From Marinomonas sp. TW1 (lineage in GTDB: Bacteria > Pseudomonadota > Gammaproteobacteria > Pseudomonadales > Marinomonadaceae): 64,000 nt of DNA. Shown piece after piece: positions 10,008 to 17,698 of this stretch (positions within the stretch are counted from its first letter, which is position 1; each line of letters begins with the position of its first letter). A model generated the notes under the pieces. The model saw nothing but the letters and a program-made list of their open reading frames with translations, was not told the origin of the DNA and made no database searches. The DNA lies in NCBI RefSeq assembly GCF_001625355.1, contig NZ_JSEE01000009.1, positions 62,001 to 126,000 on the forward strand. The letters are read 5' to 3'. A program made the translations under genes and the position numbers.

Positions 10008-11939
10008 ATGTGTAAAACTAGGAAATGGTTATGTACCGCATTCGGGATTGCTTTAACAATGTCTCCTCTTGTGACGCAGGCAAAAGTCACGAATTTTACT
10101 GTTACCAACACCATTCGCCCTGTTTTTGAGGGCACTCGCTTTGGGGATGTCGGTGCCTATGAACGTATTGATGCGATCGCTGAGCTGGCGATTGACCCTA
10201 ATTCCACACGGGGCAAAAAAATTGTTGATCTGGAGTATGCTCCGGTAGGCAAAGACGGACTCGTTCATTACTCAACTAAGGTGTCAATTCTACGTCCTAT
10301 CGATGCGGAAAAAGCGAACGGTACTTTATTTTATGAAGTGTTAAACCGCGGAAGAAATTTATCGCTTGCTTTATTAAACAGGGCAAGCAGCCTTGGTATG
10401 CCTGAAACGGTGAAGGATGCGGGTGATGGTTTTTTGATGGACAACGGCTACACCCTTGTCTGGAGCGGTTGGCAAACCGATTTACCCGAGAATAAACTCA
10501 AGCTGAATGTCCCCGTGTTGCCTTCTGTTACTGGTCTTTCACGGGAAGAATTTATATTTGATAAAGCCGATCAGGTTATGACCGCCAACTTGACCTATCC
10601 GGCGATGGATATGGACAGCAAAAACGCGACACTGAGCGTGCGCCAAAACGCAGATGACCCGCGTTCCACTGTGTCCGGTTTATCTTTTAAATACCTGTCA
10701 CCTACGCAAATCGAGATTACTCGTCCTAAGGGGTTTGATAACGGCGTCATTTATGAATTCATCTATAGGGCGAAAAACGCCGTACCTGCTGGACTGGCTT
10801 TTACCGCCACGGCGGATGTGGTGAGTTTCTTACGCGGTTCTAAGGGCCATGACGTGGCGTCGCCATTGAAAAAGATCGATAACAGCATTGGTCTTGGTCT
10901 TTCTCAATCGGGGCGTTTTTTGCGTGATTTCATCTACCAAGGCTTCAATGCCGATGAGTCCCTTACTAAGGTATTTGATGGGGTGATTACTCATATTGCA
11001 GGGTCCCGTAAGACTTATACGAACTATCGTTTTGCTAAAGTAGGTCGTTACTCTCGCCAACATGAAGACCATGATGTGCAAGGTGACCAATTTCCCTTTG
11101 GCTATGCCTTGTCAACCGATCCTTTGACGGGTCGTACTGATGGTATTTTACAAGCATGCCGTACCAGTAATACCTGCCCTAAAATCATGCAAACGGATAC
11201 CTCGACAGAGTTTTGGCAAGCCAGGGCGGCCCTAATGTCTACTGCGCCAGACGGCACTGAGATTAAGGTTCCGGACGAGGTTCGTTGGTACTTCTTGGCT
11301 GGTGCTCCGCACTTTAATGTTTGGGGGGCGGTGAGTAAAAGTAAGGCGGTATGCCAGTACCCAACGAACCCTATCAGTGCCGCACCGGTAATGCGGGCGT
11401 TAACAAGCGCAATGCAAGGCTGGATCGCGGATGGTACTCAGCCTCCTGCTAGCCAGTATCCAAATACTCGCGATGGCAGCCTTGTTGCCTTGTCTGAACT
11501 GCATCTACCTGATGACAGCTACATGCCGGTTTATAATGTGCTTAAAGTAATGGATCACAGCGTTATCCCTCCTGTTGCCGGTAAAGCCTACCCTGTACTT
11601 GTGCCACAGCTTGATGCAGATGGTATTGCCATGGGAGGCGTAAAAGTGCCCCGTGTCGCTGCGCCCTTAGGGACTTATTGGGGGTGGAACTTGCGCAATG
11701 AAGGTTATGCCAAAGGTAATCTTTGTGGTTTGAATGGCTCTTTTATTGCCTTTGCAAAAGAAAAAGGTGCGATAGAGGCCGATACACGTCCCTCGATATC
11801 TGAACGCTATGGCGATGTGGAAGGCTATGTAAAAGTGGTGAAAGCGAAGGTGAAAAACCTAGTCGATCACGGTTTTATGTTGCCGGGTGATGTGGACTTT
11901 GTGGTTCAACAAGCGAAAAAAGACTTTGAAAACCTTTAA
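10008..11939 (+). CDS. Secreted alpha/beta-hydrolase domain protein (Abhydrolase_10 type)
   Basis: 643 residues with a clear N-terminal signal peptide (cleavage likely after VTQA, residue 25), so exported. The rest matches large alpha/beta-hydrolase-domain proteins of unknown substrate: the opening VTNTIRPVFEGTRFGDVGAY and the nucleophile elbow LSQSGRFLRD near residue 303, where Ser would be the nucleophile. Several Cys residues in the second half (RTSNTCPK, SKAVCQYP) could form disulfides. Stand-alone transcription unit with no helpful neighbours. An esterase or similar activity is inferred from the fold only. A GGATGG stretch before the ATG is a weak ribosome site. Confidence 0.82.
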   Translation: MCKTRKWLCTAFGIALTMSPLVTQAKVTNFTVTNTIRPVFEGTRFGDVGAYERIDAIAELAIDPNSTRGKKIVDLEYAPVGKDGLVHYSTKVSILRPIDAEKANGTLFYEVLNRGRNLSLALLNRASSLGMPETVKDAGDGFLMDNGYTLVWSGWQTDLPENKLKLNVPVLPSVTGLSREEFIFDKADQVMTANLTYPAMDMDSKNATLSVRQNADDPRSTVSGLSFKYLSPTQIEITRPKGFDNGVIYEFIYRAKNAVPAGLAFTATADVVSFLRGSKGHDVASPLKKIDNSIGLGLSQSGRFLRDFIYQGFNADESLTKVFDGVITHIAGSRKTYTNYRFAKVGRYSRQHEDHDVQGDQFPFGYALSTDPLTGRTDGILQACRTSNTCPKIMQTDTSTEFWQARAALMSTAPDGTEIKVPDEVRWYFLAGAPHFNVWGAVSKSKAVCQYPTNPISAAPVMRALTSAMQGWIADGTQPPASQYPNTRDGSLVALSELHLPDDSYMPVYNVLKVMDHSVIPPVAGKAYPVLVPQLDADGIAMGGVKVPRVAAPLGTYWGWNLRNEGYAKGNLCGLNGSFIAFAKEKGAIEADTRPSISERYGDVEGYVKVVKAKVKNLVDHGFMLPGDVDFVVQQAKKDFENL

Positions 11940-11987
11940 AGACGGTGCGAATAAGTCTACTAACCCTCTTCCTTAATAAGTCTATTA

Positions 11988-12016
11988 GGTGTCAGGTGAG
12001 TATAACGTCTGACACC
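11988..12016 (+). terminator. Hairpin after alpha/beta-hydrolase gene
   Basis: Perfect 8-bp stem (11988-11995 with 12009-12016) and a 13-nt loop, 48 bp after the stop. No strong U run follows directly, so termination is a moderate inference. Confidence 0.4.
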
Positions 12017-12133
12017 ACTGTTGCTTATTCATTAAGTATCCTTTTTTTCATTGGTATTTTTAAAAAATAATACGTTTTTGAGTGATGGCGTAGGGAGACT
12101 GTTTAATTCATATCAATTGGTAAAAATGGTTAC

Positions 12134-12171
12134 GGGGCAGATCAGTAACGTTATTCTGCTGATGCTGCCCC
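12134..12171 (-). terminator. Hairpin after nitroreductase gene
   Basis: GC-rich 7-bp stem GGGGCAG/CTGCCCC (12134-12140 with 12165-12171), extended by five more pairs after a one-base bulge. It lies 26 bp past the nitroreductase stop on the minus strand and may serve both converging genes. Confidence 0.5.
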
Positions 12172-12197
12172 GATTATTTCATGCTTTTAAAAAACCG

Positions 12198-12800
12198 CTA
12201 AAATGTGTTTTCAAACACCAGTTCATCCACAGGAAGTTGTCCGCCACGGGGTTGTGCGGGTTTGGTGCCTTTGCCGATGGCCAGCATCATGACGATGACA
12301 TGGTCTTTTGGTAATTTGATGAGGTCAGCGACCTTGTCGAATTCGATGCCGATCATAGGGCTGGTGTTGTAGCCCATTTCTTCTGCGGCCAACATGAGAT
12401 TTTGCCCAGCCATAGCGCCAGAGCGAATGGCTTCATCTCTTTGTAGCCATGTCTTGCCTTGGTAGAAGTTTTCCAGCATGGACACTAGCATGTCTTGCGC
12501 CTCATTCGGGGCATTCTTCCAGTATCTTCTCGGGTTGTCGGACCAAGCTTGGGTATTCGCGACTATGATGACGAGTTCCGACGCGGCGCTGATTTGTTCT
12601 TGGTTCCAGGCGGCATGTTGGATTTTTTGTCGCTGTTGTTCATCGACCACGCGCACAAAACGCCAATGTTGAATATTGAACGAGGTAGGGGCCAGTATCG
12701 CGGCATTGATGAGTTTATGAAACGCTTGGTCCGACATTTTATGGTCGGGATCAAACTGTTTAATTGAACGTCTTTTCTCGATTAGATTGAATACACTCAT
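12198..12800 (-). CDS. Nitroreductase-family FMN oxidoreductase
   Basis: 200-residue flavoprotein of the nitroreductase superfamily, using NAD(P)H to reduce nitroaromatics, quinones or similar electrophiles. The start SVFNLIEKRRSIKQFDP carries the phosphate-binding Arg pair; APTSFNIQHWRFVRV and GAMAGQNLMLAAEEMGY are further family blocks, and the C-terminal GKGTKPAQPRGG closes the FMN site. The natural substrate is not visible. It is transcribed away from a LysR-type gene, 146 bp apart, with a LysR-like dyad in between, so that regulator very likely controls it. Confidence 0.9.
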   Translation of the reverse strand: MSVFNLIEKRRSIKQFDPDHKMSDQAFHKLINAAILAPTSFNIQHWRFVRVVDEQQRQKIQHAAWNQEQISAASELVIIVANTQAWSDNPRRYWKNAPNEAQDMLVSMLENFYQGKTWLQRDEAIRSGAMAGQNLMLAAEEMGYNTSPMIGIEFDKVADLIKLPKDHVIVMMLAIGKGTKPAQPRGGQLPVDELVFENTF

Positions 12801-12886
12801 GATTTACTCCTATGTGTTTAAAGTGAATAGGGACATGGTGCGTTTTTTTTATCAATGCATAAACTGCCTAAGTCGGGTTTCTATTT

Positions 12887-12901
12887 TTGCGTTGTGCGCA
12901 A
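12887..12901. promoter_or_regulatory. Candidate LysR-type operator (T-N11-A dyad)
   Basis: TTGCG-TTGTG-CGCAA, a perfect 5-bp inverted repeat whose inner part fits the T-N11-A LysR box. It is 46 bp before the LysR-ASCH start and 87 bp before the nitroreductase start, the normal place for control of the divergent gene plus autoregulation. Confidence 0.55.
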
Positions 12902-12946
12902 TAATGAGGAATACTGTTTTCCATTAGTAAACAGAGGTTGGATATT

Positions 12947-14341
12947 GTGTTTGAAGCGATGGAGCAATTTGTGCGAGTGGTGGAATTAGGTTCCTTTAGC
13001 GCGGCGGCGGAGTCGTTAGGGAAAAAACCAAGCTCCATCACCAGAAAGGTCAATCAACTTGAACATGAAGTGAAAACCCAATTGCTGATTCGCTCGACTC
13101 GTCGACTTGATCTGACGCCAGATGGCGAACAGTTTTATAATCAATGCAAACAAATCTTGCAGTCCGTCCATGCTGCCAAGCACAGCTTTGTCAAAGATGA
13201 TGCTAAAGTCGATGGCCGTTTGGGTATTGCCACTTTTGATAGCGTAGGGCGGGGCGTTCTTGTGCCGCTCATCGCTCAATTTCGACAGAAGCATCCAGAC
13301 ACTAAGATTGCGATCAGTCTCGATAATAATTTGTCTGATCTTCATAAAGGGCCATTTGATTTGGCCATTCGATACGGGCGTCCTGATGACTCAAGTTTAC
13401 TTTTTCGGCCGTTAAGAAAGATGCCTAATGTGCTGGTTGCCTCTCCGTCTTATCTGCAACAGTCAGCTCCCATTGAATCGCCAGAGGATTTAAAATCTCA
13501 CGCTTGTTTGGCCTTCTATCGATCTCGTCAGCATGCTTGGTGGCATTTTAAAAAGGGAACTGAGTACAGAAAAATCCGCATTGATCCAATGCTCTCGTCA
13601 GAAGGTGGAACGCCCTTGTTGATGTGGGCTAAAGCGCACCAAGGTATTACTTTGGTGAGTAAGCTTTTTATTGAAGAAGATCTAAGAGACGGTCGTTTAG
13701 TTGAGGTATTACCTCATTGGCAAGCCTCACTGACAGAGCAAGATAGCGCCATGTTGTATCTAGTATGGAAACCGTCATCGGGACAAAAGCCCATTGTCAG
13801 AGCCATGATCAACGACATTGTCGCAGCGCTAAGTGACAGACCGAAAGAGTTTGTGATTGCTTTACCTGAGAATATGTCCTCATTATGTCAATCCTACCTA
13901 GCAAGCTATCTAAAACGTTTACCCAAGGCGCAAGCTGAGCAGTACTCTTCATTTAGTGCGGATTACTTTTGTGCCGATGAGGTCAATGCCAATCTTTGCG
14001 CTGAACTGATTTTGCGCGGTGAAAAGCGGGCTTCGTGTAGTATGGCGCATTGGTATCATCACGACGAGGAAGCGTATCCCCAAGTTGGGCATTTGCAAGT
14101 GGTTACCAACTGGCAGGGGCAACCGGTTTGTATCATTGAGACAACCCAAGTTAGCGAATGCCGCTTTAATGAGGTGACGGCCGAGTTTGCTGTGGCCGAG
14201 GGTGAGGGAGATAAGTCACTGGGCTGGTGGCGTGAGGCACACTGGGATTTCTTTTCTAAAGAATGTGAAGAATTAGACATTTCTCCAGCGGAAGATATGA
14301 TGCTGGTGTTGGAACACTTTAAACGCGTTTATCCGTTATGA
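12947..14341 (+). CDS. LysR-type regulator fused to a C-terminal ASCH domain
   Basis: The N-terminal 290 residues are an ordinary LysR regulator: winged helix in the first 60 (FVRVVELGSFSAAAESLG) and a periplasmic-binding-like effector domain. The remaining 150 residues are a complete YhfF-type ASCH domain with the GxK motif in RGEKRASCSM, then VGHLQVVTNWQGQPVCIIET and EGEGDKSLGWWREAHWDFF. One uninterrupted frame of 464 residues, against about 300 for normal LysR. ASCH domains bind RNA or modified nucleosides; E. coli YqfB, in this superfamily, hydrolyses N4-acetylcytidine. GTG at 12947 is preferred because AGAGG lies 9 nt before it; TTG at 12938 is possible. Confidence 0.85.
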   Translation: MFEAMEQFVRVVELGSFSAAAESLGKKPSSITRKVNQLEHEVKTQLLIRSTRRLDLTPDGEQFYNQCKQILQSVHAAKHSFVKDDAKVDGRLGIATFDSVGRGVLVPLIAQFRQKHPDTKIAISLDNNLSDLHKGPFDLAIRYGRPDDSSLLFRPLRKMPNVLVASPSYLQQSAPIESPEDLKSHACLAFYRSRQHAWWHFKKGTEYRKIRIDPMLSSEGGTPLLMWAKAHQGITLVSKLFIEEDLRDGRLVEVLPHWQASLTEQDSAMLYLVWKPSSGQKPIVRAMINDIVAALSDRPKEFVIALPENMSSLCQSYLASYLKRLPKAQAEQYSSFSADYFCADEVNANLCAELILRGEKRASCSMAHWYHHDEEAYPQVGHLQVVTNWQGQPVCIIETTQVSECRFNEVTAEFAVAEGEGDKSLGWWREAHWDFFSKECEELDISPAEDMMLVLEHFKRVYPL

Positions 14342-15338
14342 GCTTTTTAGGCCGCAGAGGTGGCTCTCCAAATATACGCTTATAAGCTCTGGAGAACGCC
14401 GCTTCCGATTGATAGCCCAATTCTTCGGCCAGATCGGCCAAAGTCACTTGAGACTGATTGATTTTGTGTCTCGCCAAATTCATTCGCCATTCAGTAAGGT
14501 AATGTTTCACTGAGGTACCAATGACCTGGGTAAAATGTGCAGAAAACCCTGAGCGCGACATGCCTGCTAATGATGCCAGTTGATCAACCGTCCAAGCGTA
14601 TTGTGGTTGAGTGTGAATGGCTGACAAGGCTTTAGCTAATTTCGGGTTTTGTAGGCCGCTAAGCCATCCATTTGAGGTGTGGTTACTTTGAGTGATCCAG
14701 TTGCGAATGGCTTGAATGACAATAATGTCAGCCAGATGTGTCATGATGGTTTCACCGCCAGGGGCAAGCGTCGAGGCTTCTTGTTCTAAGGTTTGCATCA
14801 TACTTTGCAGAGACAGAGGTAGGTTGTCCTTTGCTTGGCTTAGGTGAATGACGTCAGGAAGCTGTGTAATCAGCTTTTGTCCTGCAATATGGTCAAAGCT
14901 TAGTACCCCGCAGATGAGCCGAGTTACCTGTGCTTCGCTTTGCCCTTCCACTTTTTCTCTTTCTTTTTCACGTCCTTTTCCGCCATAGCGAAGAAATTCA
15001 TAACGTTCTGAGAGTTTGGTGACGGGAATGTCGAAGAAAGGTTCACATGTTTGTCCCTTTTCATGACTAATATTATGGCCCAGACCTTTGGCGACTAAGG
15101 CCAGTTCACCTGGCTGCAAATAGTGGCTTTGACCGTTTTCGAAGCTTAGCCAACTCCCTCCCTCCGTCACGATATGGAACATCATTTTGCCTGCTAAAGG
15201 GGGCATGGCAATGCCCCAAGGCTCAATCAGCTCTGAATTGGCGTAGATCAAACCGTTTAGTCTAAGAGAATAAAGGGTTTCGCCTAACGTATCGGAATGA
15301 GCAGGTATATCACGAGGTGGAAGCATGTTGGTGTCCAT
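14319..15338 (-). CDS. AraC-family regulator with cupin-type sensor
   Basis: N-terminal cupin_6-like sensor half (GKMMFHIVTEGGSWLSFENG, YLQPGELALVAKGLGH) and C-terminal AraC DNA-binding domain with two helix-turn-helices (TVDQLASLAGMSRSGFSAHF, then LADLAEELGYQSEAAFSRAY). It belongs to the group that senses small organic compounds and controls an adjacent dehydrogenase. The ATG at 15338 leaves a normal 339-residue protein; TTG at 15404 and ATG at 15386 are alternatives. The 3' end overlaps the end of the LysR-ASCH gene by 23 bp, converging. It diverges from the NmrA-like gene, its likely target. Confidence 0.88.
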   Translation of the reverse strand: MDTNMLPPRDIPAHSDTLGETLYSLRLNGLIYANSELIEPWGIAMPPLAGKMMFHIVTEGGSWLSFENGQSHYLQPGELALVAKGLGHNISHEKGQTCEPFFDIPVTKLSERYEFLRYGGKGREKEREKVEGQSEAQVTRLICGVLSFDHIAGQKLITQLPDVIHLSQAKDNLPLSLQSMMQTLEQEASTLAPGGETIMTHLADIIVIQAIRNWITQSNHTSNGWLSGLQNPKLAKALSAIHTQPQYAWTVDQLASLAGMSRSGFSAHFTQVIGTSVKHYLTEWRMNLARHKINQSQVTLADLAEELGYQSEAAFSRAYKRIFGEPPLRPKKLITDKRV

Positions 15339-15400
15339 GACTTTATAATCTGTGTTTTTAGACGAACTGCAAAAAAGTATGGACATTAAGGCATTAAATA

Positions 15401-15434
15401 TCAAGTTTTAGCCGATTAAACTGTCATTCAAGTT
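15401..15434. promoter_or_regulatory. Direct repeat, candidate AraC-regulator site
   Basis: TCAAGTT occurs at 15401-15407 and again at 15428-15434, both followed by T/AGC, 27 bp apart in the divergent promoter region. AraC proteins bind direct repeats of about this spacing. Inference only. Confidence 0.35.
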
Positions 15435-15478
15435 AGCAAGTACTGGCTGATGTTTAACATTGAATGAGAGGATTTGAG

Positions 15479-16324
15479 ATGAAAGACAATAGAATGGCAA
15501 TCATTGGTGCCCAGGGTAAAACCGGCGCAAGAGTTATGAATAAGTTGAACGCATTAGGTTTGAATCCCCGTGGCTTATCACGCCACAGTGAAGTGATGTT
15601 TGATTGGGCAAGGCGTGACACTTGGGTGCCCGCTTTGACAGGTGTGAAAGCCCTATATGTGACCTATTATCCTGATTTGGCAGTCCCGCAAGCGGAAGAG
15701 GATATGAGTGCTTTAGTCGCCGTGGCAAAACAAGTCGGAATCGATCATTTAGTGTTGTTATCTGGCCGAGGTGAAGAAGGGGCGCAGCGCGCTGAGCAGG
15801 TGGTCATACACAGTGGACTAAGGTGGAATGTGGTGCGGGCCAGTTGGTTCATGCAAAATTTTAGTGAGAGTTTTATGGCACAGGGCATTGCCGCTGGGAA
15901 CTTAGTATTGCCTGAGCCTAACGCCACAGAACCTTTTATAGACGCAGAAGATATTGCCGATGTGGTGGTAGCGGCGTTCACGCAGCCGCATTTGACCGAT
16001 CAATTATTGGAGGTGACAGGGCCTGAGTTACTGAGTTTTATGGATTGCGTCGAAAAAATCAGTTCAATGATTGGGCGAAAGGTGGAGTTCACCCCTGTAC
16101 CAGTAGAGGCTTATTTAGCGGGTGCTAAGGCGCAAGGTTTGCCCGATGACATGGCCTGGTTGATCAACGAATTATTCGTCAATGTATTGGATGGGCGTAA
16201 CGAATCGACCACGGATACAGTATGGCAAGTTTTAGGTCGACCAGCGCGTCGTTTTGATCAATATCTCGTGGATCAGGCCGAGGCGTCGATATGGTGTCAA
16301 TCACAGGAGAATACAGATGGCTGA
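15479..16324 (+). CDS. NmrA-like NAD(P)-binding oxidoreductase
   Basis: 281-residue atypical short-chain dehydrogenase of the NmrA/YwnB-like group, with the nucleotide-binding GAQGKTGARV at the N terminus and RASWFMQNFSESFM in the middle. Such proteins reduce quinones or act as redox sensors; the classical YxxxK catalytic pair is not evident. ATG at 15479 is chosen over 15464 because GAGAGGA lies 8 nt upstream of it. Its stop overlaps the start of the DUF1772 gene, so both are translated together. The AraC regulator is divergent. Confidence 0.82.
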   Translation: MKDNRMAIIGAQGKTGARVMNKLNALGLNPRGLSRHSEVMFDWARRDTWVPALTGVKALYVTYYPDLAVPQAEEDMSALVAVAKQVGIDHLVLLSGRGEEGAQRAEQVVIHSGLRWNVVRASWFMQNFSESFMAQGIAAGNLVLPEPNATEPFIDAEDIADVVVAAFTQPHLTDQLLEVTGPELLSFMDCVEKISSMIGRKVEFTPVPVEAYLAGAKAQGLPDDMAWLINELFVNVLDGRNESTTDTVWQVLGRPARRFDQYLVDQAEASIWCQSQENTDG

Positions 16325-16766
16325 GTTACTGATTGTCTTATTGGGTATCATGGCTGGAACGTATTTTGCTTTTTCCGCTTTTGTGATGAAAGCATTAAAT
16401 CGTCTTGCTGCCAACGAGGCAATTAACGTCATGAACAGCATAAATCGAGTGATTTTAAACAGCGTATTCATGCCTATTTTCTTTGTTTCAAATGCTTGCT
16501 TGTTGGGGGCTTTTATATGGCATGTGTTTCACTGGCAAGCGGGGTTGTCGGGGCTTTGGGTCGCGTCAGCCTTGATCTATCTGCTGGGTATGTTTGCGGT
16601 AACTTTATTTGGTAATGTGCCATTGAATGAGCGACTGAAACAGGGGGCGAAACATTCAGAATTAAGCCACATTCTTTGGCATGAATATGCTGTTAAGTGG
16701 ACGCGATTGAATCACGTAAGGGCATTAAGTAGTGCTTTAGCCTGTTCTATTTTGACTTACGTATAA
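16317..16766 (+). CDS. DUF1772 membrane protein (anthrone-oxygenase-like)
   Basis: 149-residue membrane protein with four hydrophobic segments. The pattern GTYFAFSAFVMKALNRL and FGNVPLNERL fits DUF1772, a family that includes fungal anthrone oxygenases, though most bacterial members have no known role. The ATG overlaps the preceding gene by 8 bp and has GGAG upstream. Translational coupling with an NmrA-like oxidoreductase suggests a shared redox or detoxification task; this is inference. Confidence 0.8.
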   Translation: MAELLIVLLGIMAGTYFAFSAFVMKALNRLAANEAINVMNSINRVILNSVFMPIFFVSNACLLGAFIWHVFHWQAGLSGLWVASALIYLLGMFAVTLFGNVPLNERLKQGAKHSELSHILWHEYAVKWTRLNHVRALSSALACSILTYV

Positions 16767-16883
16767 TGGCTTTTTCAGAAGCGCGGCGGTTTCTGATGGA
16801 TGGTACACTGTGGTATTGCATCGTTGGTGCAATGAAGCAATACCACCGTAATATTGATGGCTATTTGTAGTAGAGGAATGGAT

Positions 16884-17258
16884 ATGGCAAAACTGGGTAT
16901 TAAAAACGGCCAACTGACGGCTTGTTCAAGCAAGCCAAATTGTGTCTGTAGTCAGGCGCAAGATAGAGAGCATTACATTGATCCATTGTTATTTCATGGC
17001 AATCTGGAGACGGCCCATCAGGCGCTGGTAACGATTTTACAGCAGACTAAACGTGTGAATATCGTTACCATCGAGACAAACTATCTGCATGCTGAATTTA
17101 AGATTGCACTGCTTCGTTTTGTGGATGACGTGGAGTTTTACTTTGTCGAAGAATCATCGAGTTTGACGACCATTCACATTCGCTCAGCTTCTCGAGTAGG
17201 GTATTCCGATTTGGGGGTAAATCGTAAGCGTATGGAGTCGCTTCGAGCCCAATTATGA
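16884..17258 (+). CDS. DUF1499 family protein
   Basis: 124 residues with the DUF1499 hallmarks: an early CSSKPNCVCSQ motif, a central AEFKIALLRFVDDVEFYF strand region and C-terminal SASRVGYSDLGVNRKRME. Function is not established for the family. ATG at 16884 is chosen because AGAGGA lies 6 nt upstream; ATG at 16878 touches that site. The stop overlaps the DUF1294 start. A hairpin (arms 16810-16819 and 16837-16846) lies just before the gene. Confidence 0.85.
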   Translation: MAKLGIKNGQLTACSSKPNCVCSQAQDREHYIDPLLFHGNLETAHQALVTILQQTKRVNIVTIETNYLHAEFKIALLRFVDDVEFYFVEESSSLTTIHIRSASRVGYSDLGVNRKRMESLRAQL

Positions 17259-17539
17259 TGTTCAGCTTGATGTGCGCTTGGTATGCTTTTTTCAGTCTTT
17301 TGGCCATTCTGGCTTACGGTTTTGATAAATACGCGGCGATACGTGGCCAGTGGCGAGTTCGGGAATCTACCTTGCATTTATTGTCTTTGCTGGGCGGCTG
17401 GATTGGGGCGTTAATGGCGCAACGTTTATTTCGTCATAAGCGAAGTAAACAGCGTTTTATGTTGGTGTTTTGGGGAAGTGTGTTTGTCAATTTACTGGGA
17501 TTGGTCTTGGTCTTAAGCCAATGGTCGGCTTTTATGTAA
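17255..17539 (+). CDS. DUF1294 small membrane protein
   Basis: 94 residues, three hydrophobic segments, with the DUF1294 signatures YGFDKYAAIRGQWRVRESTL and LLGGWIGALMAQRLFRHK. Function unknown; some family members carry an N-terminal cold-shock domain, which is absent here. Start ATG overlaps the DUF1499 stop codon (ATGATG), indicating coupled translation. Confidence 0.85.
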   Translation: MMFSLMCAWYAFFSLLAILAYGFDKYAAIRGQWRVRESTLHLLSLLGGWIGALMAQRLFRHKRSKQRFMLVFWGSVFVNLLGLVLVLSQWSAFM

Positions 17540-17636
17540 CCAATATGTCAAAAAATATTGAGTATTTCATTTTATTTTCTTCCTAACCTCAGATTTGCTT
17601 CCTTCAAACTCGGTTCCGTTTTACTATTTATTCATT

Positions 17637-17666
17637 GAATGAGTCCTTTTTTAAAGTGGCTCATTC
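17637..17666 (+). promoter_or_regulatory. Hairpin in the ilvE leader region
   Basis: Perfect 7-bp stem GAATGAG/CTCATTC enclosing a T-rich loop, 33 bp before ilvE. It could be the end of the DUF1499-DUF1294 transcript or a leader structure of ilvE. A 13-codon frame upstream is not rich in Ile, Leu or Val codons, so attenuation is not supported. Confidence 0.35.
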
Positions 17667-17698
17667 TGTCTTTATTAAACTCAATTTAGGAAACAGTA

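Noticed and set aside
16810-16846. Hairpin before the DUF1499 gene as a terminator
   Set aside because: Ten-pair stem is real but no T run follows and an alternative internal hairpin competes; role left open.
17540-17698. Possible amino-acid attenuator before ilvE
   Set aside because: A hairpin exists but the only short leader frame has no run of Ile, Leu or Val codons and no alternative terminator pairing was found.
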